Shown one piece after another: positions 7,598 to 15,675 of a stretch of DNA of 64,000 nucleotides; within the stretch, counting starts at the first letter, position 1, and each line of letters starts with the position of its first letter. The notes beneath the pieces were generated by a model that saw only the letters and a list, made by a program, of their open reading frames with translations, made no database searches and was not told where the DNA came from. The stretch lies in the NCBI GenBank assembly GCA_944324345.1, contig CALUVT010000001.1, positions 248,001 through 312,000 of the forward strand, written 5' to 3'. A program made the translations under genes and the position numbers. The DNA is from Candidatus Gastranaerophilales bacterium (GTDB lineage: Bacteria; Cyanobacteriota; Vampirovibrionia; Gastranaerophilales; Gastranaerophilaceae).

Positions 7598-8623
7598 CTA
7601 TGAATTAGCAAGTTTCTCTCTCACTAATGTTTCTATAGTATTTAGGATATCAGGATTTTCTGCCAGAAAATCACGAGCTTTGTCTCTACCTTGTCCAAGT
7701 TTTTCATCATTGAAGCTAAACCAAGAACCGGCTTTTTTTACGATATCAAGATTAACTGCGACATCAAGAATGTTTCCTATTTTGCAAATACCTTTGCCAA
7801 ACATGATATCAAATTCTGCTGTCCTAAAAGGTGGTGCAACTTTATTTTTTACAACTCTAACTCTGACATGGTTGCCTACGTCACCATCTTCGCCTTTCAC
7901 ACCCTCTGTACGTTTAATTTCCATACGAACAGATGCATAATACTTTAGGGCGTTACCACCGGTTGTTGTTTCAGGATTTCCGTACATTACACCAATTTTC
8001 ATTCTTAATTGGTTGATGAAGATTACTGTAGTGTTTGTCTTGCCTATGATACCGGTAAGTTTTCTTAATGCTTTGCTCATCAATCTCGCTTGAAGACCCA
8101 TTTGCTGATCTTCCATAGAACCTTCAATTTCTGCCTTTGGAACAAGAGCGGCAACAGAGTCAACAACGACTATATCCACTGCACCTGAGCGAACGAGCTC
8201 TTCTGTTATATCAAGTGCCTGTTCTCCGGTGTCAGGTTGAGATATCAATAAGTCATCAATTTGAACTCCAAGATTTCTTGCATATTCAGGGTCAAGAGCG
8301 TGCTCAGCATCAACGAAAGCCGCAATACCGCCTCTTTTTTGACATTCGGCTACAATATGCTGTGCTAAAGTAGTTTTCCCTGAACTTTCAGGGCCATATA
8401 TTTCAATAATACGACCTCTTGGAATTCCTCCAATACCAAGAGCAACATCAAGAGAAAGTGCTCCTGTAGGGATTGCATCGACATTTACTGTCGGTTTGTC
8501 CCCTAGTTTCATTATGGAACCTTTGCCGAAATCTTTTTCTATCTTTTCTATCGCAAGTTTTAATGCTTTACTTCTTTCATCACTATTCAATGATGTATCA
8601 ATCTCTTTTTCTTTTATAGCCAT
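7598..8623 (-). CDS. recA: Recombinase RecA
   Basis: A 341-residue RecA, the strand-exchange protein of homologous recombination and SOS co-protease. Walker A GPESSGKT is at 77-84, and the MAW, Walker B ([11 protein letters not shown]) and L2 loop (GNPETTTGG) segments are all present. It ends soon after the C-terminal domain without the strongly acidic tail of E. coli RecA. TATAAT lies only 1 nt before the ATG on the minus strand, with AAAGGG a little further up. The gene behind it in the same direction is the MerR-like protein, 38 bp away. Confidence 0.98.
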   Translation of the reverse strand: MAIKEKEIDTSLNSDERSKALKLAIEKIEKDFGKGSIMKLGDKPTVNVDAIPTGALSLDVALGIGGIPRGRIIEIYGPESSGKTTLAQHIVAECQKRGGIAAFVDAEHALDPEYARNLGVQIDDLLISQPDTGEQALDITEELVRSGAVDIVVVDSVAALVPKAEIEGSMEDQQMGLQARLMSKALRKLTGIIGKTNTTVIFINQLRMKIGVMYGNPETTTGGNALKYYASVRMEIKRTEGVKGEDGDVGNHVRVRVVKNKVAPPFRTAEFDIMFGKGICKIGNILDVAVNLDIVKKAGSWFSFNDEKLGQGRDKARDFLAENPDILNTIETLVREKLANS

Positions 8624-8661
8624 AATTATACAATTCCCTTTAACCTGAAAAATACAGGGGA

Positions 8662-9159
8662 TTAATCCCAGATATGTTTTTCTTTCTTCTTATAAAAACC
8701 TAAACCTACAGGTTTGTAAGTGTTTAAATCATTTTTAAGTTGATAAATTTCTTTATTAAGATCAATTATTTTTTGTCTTAATGTTTCATTATCAGTTTTG
8801 CATCTTATGAGTTCTACGACAACTTCATCCATTCCTTCAAGTTTTTCGTCAATAACTTTGGAGATTCTGTCGCTTAGTTTATTTTCCATTTCTCTTAAGG
8901 AATTAAGAATATTCAAAATAGCTGAAGACTGCTTAGCAGGTGCTTTTGCAGGAGGCATAGCAGCACCTTTCATAGCTTGAACTTTTCTTAAACTTTTCAC
9001 TTCTTCGTACGAAAAGTAAGTTTGTCCTTTGCTATTTTTTCTGGGTAAAATAGATGCACGTTTGCACAATTCAACAATTTCTTTATTATCTGTTTTTAAA
9101 ATACTTCTCACTTCCTGTGGAGATAAAGTTTTCCCCTCTAGCTCTTGTTCTAATATCAT
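8662..9159 (-). CDS. MerR-like HTH protein with coiled coil
   Basis: A 165-residue protein. Residues ~10-65 look like a MerR-type winged HTH (SPQEVRSIL, then [14 protein letters not shown]). An Ala/Pro linker and a long coiled coil (~85-145) follow, with a basic/aromatic end. GAGGG precedes the ATG. It lies directly upstream of recA in the same direction. It may be a DNA-binding organiser or regulator; no specific function is recognised. Confidence 0.6.
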   Translation of the reverse strand: MILEQELEGKTLSPQEVRSILKTDNKEIVELCKRASILPRKNSKGQTYFSYEEVKSLRKVQAMKGAAMPPAKAPAKQSSAILNILNSLREMENKLSDRISKVIDEKLEGMDEVVVELIRCKTDNETLRQKIIDLNKEIYQLKNDLNTYKPVGLGFYKKKEKHIWD

Positions 9160-9295
9160 CTTATATCCCTCAAAATTTCTCCAATAATATTGTATTTTAT
9201 TTATAAAAAAAAAACAAATAATTTAACAATCTTGTAACATCACTTAATATAACAAGAAAAACCAAAAATCAAAGCAGTTAATGATTTAACAATAG

Positions 9296-10027
9296 TTACT
9301 TACATACGTAAAGATATTCTTTTTGAGGGGTTTCAAATTTGAGTTTATCCAATCTGTTTCTAATTGTTGTTGCTTGTTCGCAGAATGGTTTTAATGACAA
9401 AAATTTTCTGTAATATCTTATGGCATCCATTTTTTTCCCAAGTTTATCAAAGCACAAACCTATACCTGCATATGCTTTATAATAGTCGGGGTTTAATTTC
9501 AAAATTTGACTTAACAAATTAGATGCTTCTTTATATTTATCAAGTTTCATTAAAAGAGTTGATTTATGTTCGTAGGCTTTCAAAAATCCGGGAGAATTTT
9601 CTATTAGTTTTTGATAAATCATTAGTGCAAGTTCATATTCTTCACATAGTTCGTGAGAAATTCCCAATTGTAAAATAGCGTCAGGGTTATCGGGATTGAG
9701 CTGTATTGTACGTATAAAATTCTTTATAGCCTTACATGGGAAACCGAGTAAAAGATTGCATATCCCGAGTTCAAAAAATGTTTGAGGATTGTCCTGCTGA
9801 AGTTTTGAGGCGACATCAAGGAATTTGATTGCTTTTTCGTATTCTTCAAGGTGTTTGTAACATATTCCAAGCCCAAGGTAACTCTCAGCATTATTTCTGT
9901 CGATTAAAATAGCATTTAAATAGTTTGCAACAGCTTCTTTGTAAGCATTTCCGAGTCTGAGAGCGTTTGCCTTGTTATAAAATTTAATTCCAACGGTGTT
10001 ATCTTTTGTTTTTATACCGGATACCAC
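9296..10027 (-). CDS. Tetratricopeptide repeat protein
   Basis: A 243-residue protein built almost wholly of TPR units, five or six in number (ALRLGNAYKEAVANYLNAI, SYLGLGICYKHLEEYEKAI, ALLQLGISHELCEEYELAL and similar). No signal peptide or transmembrane segment, so a cytoplasmic scaffold is likely. The start is GTG at 10027, supported by GGAGGAAGG 9 nt upstream. It is transcribed away from the secreted-paralog operon. Partner unknown. Confidence 0.85.
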   Translation of the reverse strand: MVSGIKTKDNTVGIKFYNKANALRLGNAYKEAVANYLNAILIDRNNAESYLGLGICYKHLEEYEKAIKFLDVASKLQQDNPQTFFELGICNLLLGFPCKAIKNFIRTIQLNPDNPDAILQLGISHELCEEYELALMIYQKLIENSPGFLKAYEHKSTLLMKLDKYKEASNLLSQILKLNPDYYKAYAGIGLCFDKLGKKMDAIRYYRKFLSLKPFCEQATTIRNRLDKLKFETPQKEYLYVCK

Positions 10028-10133
10028 GTTTCTAACCTTCCTCCGTTACTATGATAAAATTTTTCCGCTATTTGCATAACATCCGTTTGATGTATAACTT
10101 TATCAATCATTGGATTTATTATTGAGGTTGTGA

Positions 10134-10139
10134 TATAAA
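10134..10139 (+). promoter_or_regulatory. Extended -10 for the secreted-paralog operon
   Basis: TATAAA at 10134-10139 is preceded by TGA (extended -10) and ends 6 nt before the ATG at 10146. No Shine-Dalgarno lies between them, so transcription would start at or next to the initiation codon. Confidence 0.55.
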
Positions 10140-10145
10140 ATTATT

Positions 10146-10961
10146 ATGAAAAAGTGTTTGATTTTGGTTTTAATATTCTCTATCGGGATGTCTGTTTTTG
10201 CGGAAGAAGTTTCTCTGGGAGGTGTTGAAACCCAGAAGATTGAGCTTCCAAAAACCAATATTGATAATAAAAAATCTCTTGTGGTTAATGACCAGCAAGT
10301 TATAGATGAGCTTGTAAAACTCCAAAAAGACAAGGATATAGAAGATATTGAAAATCTTTGGAAAGGGACTGTTGAAAATAATCAGGTTATAGGTTTTGCT
10401 CTTAAAAAACTTGCAACTCCTGAAAGTCAGAGAAGAATCCATTCCTCTTTGATGGCAAAAACTCTTTCCGCTGTTGTTGCAGGGGCATCGCTTGCTCCAT
10501 CTTTAATAGGGGCTGATTATATGCTTCAATCATCTGCTTTTGCGGCAGGTCGTTTAGCCCAAAATTTGATTAACAGAAAAAATATGCCGACAGAGATTCC
10601 ACTTACCGATACTGAACTTATTGAACTTGCAGGGCTTGTTGAAAGTTTGCAGGATAAGATTATTACGGCTTATTACAATTACAAAAGTTCTCTTTCACAG
10701 TTGAAGGAAACAAGACAAAGACTTCTCTTGTATAACAAGAATTATGCGAAAGCTTTGGATGAAGAAGACTTGATGGAAATAAGCATATCATCAGCTCTTT
10801 ACGATAACATGAGGGTAGAAGAATTTTACTATATGGAAAATGCAAAAAAATACCATCTGGAACTTCAGCGGTTGGCGGGCAAAAAAGTTGTTGATAAGCT
10901 CAACCTTTATCAATTTAATTACAACTCGACATTAGTGGGAGAAAAGGCGGTGACAAAATGA
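10146..10961 (+). CDS. Secreted protein, paralog of the next gene
   Basis: A 271-residue protein with a clear signal peptide (cleavage after A19, SVFA|EE). The mature part has an LWKG element near 75, a small hydrophobic Ala-rich stretch (~104-136) and a helical C-terminal half (YYNYKSSLSQLKE...) whose heptad pattern recalls the helical hairpins of TolC-type efflux proteins. Its product resembles that of the next gene over most of its length, and the two overlap at ATGA. Probably periplasmic or outer-membrane associated. No family recognised with certainty. Confidence 0.65.
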   Translation: MKKCLILVLIFSIGMSVFAEEVSLGGVETQKIELPKTNIDNKKSLVVNDQQVIDELVKLQKDKDIEDIENLWKGTVENNQVIGFALKKLATPESQRRIHSSLMAKTLSAVVAGASLAPSLIGADYMLQSSAFAAGRLAQNLINRKNMPTEIPLTDTELIELAGLVESLQDKIITAYYNYKSSLSQLKETRQRLLLYNKNYAKALDEEDLMEISISSALYDNMRVEEFYYMENAKKYHLELQRLAGKKVVDKLNLYQFNYNSTLVGEKAVTK

Positions 10962-11845
10962 AAAAATTCTTAATTACTGCACTGCTAGTGTCTATTTCAG
11001 TCCCGTCTTTTGCAATAAACTACGAGGACATAGATATTCCAAAGCCTCCGGCATATCGTACAGGGCTTTCTGAAGAGCCGGAAAAAGAATATATGGAAGC
11101 AAAAGCGGAGAATAAAGTTCATCAGGAATATGTAAAAAAAGATGTTGAGCAGTTTGATGTTAATGATTTGACCTATGCGGATTTGAGTATAAAGCAGATA
11201 TCAAGGGAAGTTGCAGCTGACCTTGAACTTGATCAGGAAAATATGGTTGGTGATTTATCATTACTTTGGCAAGGTGCGGCAAGCCAGAGTGACACTATAA
11301 ACTTTGCGTTGTACAAGTTATCGAACCCTGATGAGGACAAACCTGATGAAAAATCTGTCAAAAAGGTATTAACAACAATAGCAAGTATGTCGACTCTTGT
11401 TGGTGCAGGTATGGGAAATCCTCTGTTGGCAACAAGTTCTATCATTGGCGGTAATATTCTTGGAATTATGTCACAGGACACAAAAGCTTTGAATTATAAA
11501 TATACAAAAGTAACTGACGCTGATATGATAATTCTGGTAAGAAAAATTGAAGACTTACAGCAAAAGACCGTGGACCTTTACTATAATTACATGATGGCAC
11601 GTAAAAAGCTTAAAATGCTTGAAAAAATTACCGAAGAAAGAAAGAAAAATTATGAACTTTCACAGGATATGCCTCGTGAAGTAATTCTTATTACCGATGC
11701 TTATTATAGGACAGCTCTTGACAACCAGATGAAAGCAAATTCTGATTACTATGCCAAACGTGCAGCTTTGGAGCAGTTTGTAGGAAATGATGTTTTTAAA
11801 CAGTTTGAGCAAGATTTGAAAAAACGAGAAGAAAAAGAAAAATGA
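10958..11845 (+). CDS. Secreted protein, paralog of the previous gene
   Basis: A 295-residue protein with a signal peptide (cleavage after A19, SFA|IN). It shares with its neighbour the LWQG element, the small-residue hydrophobic middle (TLVGAGMGNPLLATS), and the helical end with LYYNYMMARKKLKML and a Val-Gly near the C-terminus. The two look like a tandem duplication. Start and stop overlap with both flanking genes (ATGA at 10958 and 11842), so the three genes are translationally coupled. Function unknown; a TolC-like half-barrel or periplasmic coiled-coil role is speculation. Confidence 0.65.
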   Translation: MKKFLITALLVSISVPSFAINYEDIDIPKPPAYRTGLSEEPEKEYMEAKAENKVHQEYVKKDVEQFDVNDLTYADLSIKQISREVAADLELDQENMVGDLSLLWQGAASQSDTINFALYKLSNPDEDKPDEKSVKKVLTTIASMSTLVGAGMGNPLLATSSIIGGNILGIMSQDTKALNYKYTKVTDADMIILVRKIEDLQQKTVDLYYNYMMARKKLKMLEKITEERKKNYELSQDMPREVILITDAYYRTALDNQMKANSDYYAKRAALEQFVGNDVFKQFEQDLKKREEKEK

Positions 11846-12489
11846 TTTTTTTGCCTTTTGAAGTTAATTCCGGTGAATATAATATGAAAAAAGATTCCGA
11901 ATTGTTGGATAATGCAATTAAAAACTCCCTTCGAGAACCTATTTTCAGATTGTATGGTTGGTCACCTGCCTGCGTATCTTTGGGACGTAATCAAAAAAGC
12001 GACTTTTTAGATGGGAATTTTTTGAAAGAGAATAATATTCAAGTTGTAAGACGTCTGACAGGTGGCAGAGCACTTTTGCATGATAATGAAATTACGTATA
12101 GCTTTGTTTGTCCTGCCTCAAACCTTAAAAATGGCGAAAATGTTGTTGAATCATACAAAGAAATTTCTCAAATTTTTATTGATAAATTTCGGGAATTGGG
12201 TATTGTGCTTGATTTTGGAGGTAAACCTGCAAGAGGACATTTCGACTACTGTATGTTAGTATCTACCGGTGCTGATTTATGTTTTAATGGCAAAAAACTC
12301 ATTGGTTCCGCTCAATTTAGAAAAGAGGGTTATATTTTACAGCACGGCTCGATATTGTATGATTATGATAAAGAACTTTTAGAAAAAATTTTTAAAGAGA
12401 CTGTGGATGTTTCTTCCATTACTTGTATAAAGGAAATTAATCCGGAAATTACGAAGAATAATATTTTAAAGGTCTTATCATCTTGGTAA
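11842..12489 (+). CDS. Octanoyl/lipoyl protein transferase, LipM/LplA type
   Basis: A 215-residue member of the biotin/lipoate ligase fold. It has the RRLTGGRALLH block (70-80), Cys137 in a position matching the acyl-binding Cys of LipM, the GSAQ motif with an upstream Lys152, and QHGSIL at 167-172. The Cys favours octanoyltransferase (octanoyl from acyl-carrier protein to GcvH/E2 domains) over ATP-dependent LplA. It overlaps the upstream secreted-protein gene by 4 bp, an odd operon partner. No lipA is in the window. Confidence 0.75.
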   Translation: MIFLPFEVNSGEYNMKKDSELLDNAIKNSLREPIFRLYGWSPACVSLGRNQKSDFLDGNFLKENNIQVVRRLTGGRALLHDNEITYSFVCPASNLKNGENVVESYKEISQIFIDKFRELGIVLDFGGKPARGHFDYCMLVSTGADLCFNGKKLIGSAQFRKEGYILQHGSILYDYDKELLEKIFKETVDVSSITCIKEINPEITKNNILKVLSSW

Positions 12490-12646
12490 TTTTCCTAATT
12501 TGTTAAGAAATGTAAAAAGTAGTATATTTGTTGACAGGCAAGTGTTTAAGCCTAATTCATATTTTTTCAATCTTTGTGATGAGCAATTTTAATTTTTAAA
12601 ATCACTTTATATAAATACAGGGGAACTAAATTAAGGGGATTTTAAA

Positions 12647-13978
12647 ATGTTAAATAACGTATATTTTTCACCGTTTGTTAATGATTCTACAGTAAGACCA
12701 ATGACTCAGTATTCACCAAATATTAATCCTTATATCGAATTTCCTACAATTGATTTCAAAGTAGGAGATTTTTTGGCAGCGTCAGGATATCCGATAAATA
12801 CTGATTGGAACGGATTAGGGCGTGAATATATGGATAAGTGCAAGACAGAATTAGACCTAAGAGATAGTTTGGGAAAATTGAGTAATTTATCATACAAGGT
12901 AAGTACTGTTCTTGAAGATGATAATTTAAATGAATCTCAAAAAGAAAGATTACAAGAAATCCTTGATAAAGTTGAAGAAATAGAAGAATATGTTAAGCAA
13001 GCAAAATCTGTAGAACAGAAAAAAGCTGCAATCAAGTCTATAGAAGAATTAGCTGAAGAAGCTGGTGCTTTATCAACAGAGATTGCTGAAGAAATTCAAC
13101 AAGCTGCTGAAGAAGCTGCACAGGAAGCTGAAAATGCGGATGAAAGTGGACAAACTCCTGCTAATGATATAAATGCTCCTTTGCAACAAGATTTAACAGA
13201 TGAACAAAAAACTCAAGCTCTTGATATTTGTCAATCAATATATCAGGGGGCGATAGGAGTTGTTGGAACTGATTACGATTATATAATTGATGGTTATAAT
13301 GGTAAACAGGGTACAAGTGCAATTAACAAAGACAATGTAACTGCGGTTTTGAACAAATGGCAGGAACAGTTTGCTCAAACATCAGGAGACGAAAATCTTA
13401 TAGAAACACTGTTTGATGAAGAAATGTTATGGAATCCAAGTCTTTCAAAAAGAGATCAAGATGGTAAGATTGCTAAGCCAAAAAACAATGTTGATATAAT
13501 ATGGAATATTGTGAAATGTTTGGAAGAAAAAGCCAAAGAATTAAATGTATATAATGATGTTTGTGGATTTTTCACAACAGCTTATGATGAGTTAGATGAT
13601 ACATTTGTAAATCAATCAAAAGTTAAGGATGCTGTTATGGCAATCAATAAAGCAGTAACTAATGCTGAAAACATAAAGAAAGCTGAAGATAAGAAAAATG
13701 AAGCAAAAGAGGCTAAGGAAGCTGAAATTCAAGATAAGAAACTTAGAATTGAAACAGATGCAAAAAATCTATTCATAGGCGATATGAGAGAAATCTGGGC
13801 TGATGATGAACTTGAGCTTTCTGATAAGGTTCAGTATAAAAATGGTAAATTTGTTGTCAGAATTGAAGGTCGAGATTATTCTGCAAAAACATTCAGAGAA
13901 TTAGCTAATAAGCTCACAGAAGCAGGGTATGATCCCAAAAAATACTTAACAAAACAGCAATTGGCTGTAGCAGCTTAA
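12647..13978 (+). CDS. Unknown acidic coiled-coil protein
   Basis: A 443-residue protein of no recognised family. It has no signal peptide. Residues ~85-160 are a Glu/Ala/Lys-rich coiled coil (EEIQQAAEEAAQEAE), and a second charged helix lies at ~345-375. The N-terminus (MLNNVYFSPFVNDS) is polar and aromatic. AAGGGGA precedes the ATG. Its composition recalls the 1565-residue protein at 21239-25936, although no shared domain was aligned. It is followed by a terminator and is probably monocistronic. Confidence 0.6.
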   Translation: MLNNVYFSPFVNDSTVRPMTQYSPNINPYIEFPTIDFKVGDFLAASGYPINTDWNGLGREYMDKCKTELDLRDSLGKLSNLSYKVSTVLEDDNLNESQKERLQEILDKVEEIEEYVKQAKSVEQKKAAIKSIEELAEEAGALSTEIAEEIQQAAEEAAQEAENADESGQTPANDINAPLQQDLTDEQKTQALDICQSIYQGAIGVVGTDYDYIIDGYNGKQGTSAINKDNVTAVLNKWQEQFAQTSGDENLIETLFDEEMLWNPSLSKRDQDGKIAKPKNNVDIIWNIVKCLEEKAKELNVYNDVCGFFTTAYDELDDTFVNQSKVKDAVMAINKAVTNAENIKKAEDKKNEAKEAKEAEIQDKKLRIETDAKNLFIGDMREIWADDELELSDKVQYKNGKFVVRIEGRDYSAKTFRELANKLTEAGYDPKKYLTKQQLAVAA

Positions 13979-14078
13979 GTGTTTAAAAATTGTACAGTGA
14001 AAATAAAGTGATTCCTCATAATGGTAAAAGAAAGTGGGAGCTTACCAAAAAGTAAGTAGGTTAGGTGAAAGTGAAGAA

Positions 14079-14106
14079 AAAGTCCTTGGTTTTATTCAAG
14101 GACTTT
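14079..14106 (+). terminator. Bidirectional intrinsic terminator
   Basis: AAAGTCCTTG (14079-14088) pairs with CAAGGACTTT (14097-14106) around an 8-nt loop. On the plus strand ATTTTTTAT follows, ending transcription of the gene at 12647. On the minus strand TTTTTCTT follows, and the stem covers the ispD stop codon, so it also ends that operon. Confidence 0.85.
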
Positions 14107-14764
14107 ATTTTTTATCAAGATAAATTGCTGCAATTTCTATATCATTTTGAGTCGTTATTTTAATATTTTTGTAACTCCCATCCAAAATATACACAGTTTG
14201 TCCAAGCTCTTCGAGCATCCCTGCATCATCTGTAAAGTTTCTGCCTTTTAATTTTTCATGTGCATCCTTGATTAAATTGTATTCAAAAGCTTGAGGAGTT
14301 TGGGTGTTGTACAATTTTGCACGATCAATTGTTCTTATAATTTTACCGTCTACAACTTCTTTTATTGTATCTATTGTTTTTGTTGCAACACTGAGAGCTT
14401 TTTTATCTACTACCATTTCTATTGCCCTATTGACAAGTTCGGTTGATATCATAGGTCTTGCTGCATCATGTATTAATACAAAATCACATTGACAGGCATG
14501 AAGACCATTGTATACTGATGCTTGACGAGTTGCTCCTCCTTCTATAATCTTTACTTTTGGACTGTTTGCAAAAATTAAATTTAATTCTTCCATAATTGTT
14601 TTATTTGCACATATTATTATTTCATCAATATTTGACGCCTCAAAAGCTTCTACAGTATATTTGATAACTTCTTTACCGTTAATTTTTTCAAGCAATTTAT
14701 TTTTGCTGCCGAACCTTGATGATGTTCCGCCCGCAGGAATTATTGCACTAACTTTGAAGTTCAT
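14105..14764 (-). CDS. ispD: 2-C-methyl-D-erythritol 4-phosphate cytidylyltransferase
   Basis: A 219-residue IspD of the MEP isoprenoid pathway, which makes CDP-ME from MEP and CTP. The nucleotide loop PAGGTSSRFGSKNK is at ~11-24; HDAARPMI (mid-protein), TIDTIKE and DDAGMLE near the end are typical. GGAG lies upstream of the ATG. It is the last gene of a leftward group with thiL and the GGDEF/HD-GYP gene (5 bp after thiL). ispF lies separately at 44775, so the two genes are not fused or adjacent as in many bacteria. Confidence 0.95.
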   Translation of the reverse strand: MNFKVSAIIPAGGTSSRFGSKNKLLEKINGKEVIKYTVEAFEASNIDEIIICANKTIMEELNLIFANSPKVKIIEGGATRQASVYNGLHACQCDFVLIHDAARPMISTELVNRAIEMVVDKKALSVATKTIDTIKEVVDGKIIRTIDRAKLYNTQTPQAFEYNLIKDAHEKLKGRNFTDDAGMLEELGQTVYILDGSYKNIKITTQNDIEIAAIYLDKK

Positions 14765-14769
14765 TTTAT

Positions 14770-15675
14770 CTACTCCTTAAAATGGTTGAATAACTTGTCG
14801 TCGATTTGTGTAAAGGTTTTTCCGTCAAAATTTACGGAAAACGGTCCCTCTTTTACATCTCCAATTATCGTATAACCACTAATCTTTTGCAACACACTTT
14901 CAGGAACCGCAGCAACAAGTTGATAATCTTCTCCTCCGTACAAAACTGTCTGCATATCAACCCTGGAATCGTGAGGAATTTTTGTTGTATCAATGTCGAG
15001 ATTTACGTTGCTTGATTTTGCAATCTGGAATAATGCATCGGCAAGCCCGTCTGATGTGTCCATCATCGCATAATCAGATTGTATATTTTCAGATATGTTC
15101 CGCGAAAATTCTATTTGTGCTTCCGGCATGAGATGAGATTTTATGAATTTATTTTCTATATTGTTTTTGGTGAATTCCGGATTTCCTTTTAGTAAAAGTT
15201 CTAATCCATAAGCACTTGAGCCGTGTTCTCCAGATACTATTATTTTATAGCCGGGTTTTGCATGGCTTCTTGAAGATATTTTTCTTCCTTTACTTGAGCC
15301 TATTGCTGTTGCCGAAATATAGATTTTGTCACTCCCTGTTATATCCCCGCCTACAATTTCAACGCCTAAAGCTGCATCTTTTGCTCCGTTGTAAAAATTT
15401 CTTATAAAATTGCTGTTTGTGTCGCTTGGTAAAGATAGAGATATGGTTAGGTATAGTGGTTTAGCCCCGCTTGCACATATGTCGCTTATATTAACCATAA
15501 CCGTTTTGTAGCCTAACTGATAAGGAGTTATAAGATCCTTTTTAAAATGCACGTCTTCAACAAGGCTATCTTGGCTAACTAAAATATTTAAATCCTTTAA
15601 ATATGCACAATCATCCCCTATATATTTGGAATTTAATGTTGATTTAATTATTTGTATAAATTCTTGTTCTTTCAT
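14770..15675 (-). CDS. thiL: Thiamine-monophosphate kinase
   Basis: A 301-residue ThiL that phosphorylates ThMP to thiamine diphosphate. It has the GDD (20-22), SLVEDVHF, VNISDICASGAKP and VGGDITGS blocks, and DTSDGLADAL. Its ATG shares an A with the TGA stop of the upstream GGDEF/HD-GYP gene (TGATG), indicating translational coupling. The MenD-like enzyme at 314 would need its product. No TPP riboswitch features were seen upstream. Confidence 0.95.
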   Translation of the reverse strand: MKEQEFIQIIKSTLNSKYIGDDCAYLKDLNILVSQDSLVEDVHFKKDLITPYQLGYKTVMVNISDICASGAKPLYLTISLSLPSDTNSNFIRNFYNGAKDAALGVEIVGGDITGSDKIYISATAIGSSKGRKISSRSHAKPGYKIIVSGEHGSSAYGLELLLKGNPEFTKNNIENKFIKSHLMPEAQIEFSRNISENIQSDYAMMDTSDGLADALFQIAKSSNVNLDIDTTKIPHDSRVDMQTVLYGGEDYQLVAAVPESVLQKISGYTIIGDVKEGPFSVNFDGKTFTQIDDKLFNHFKE

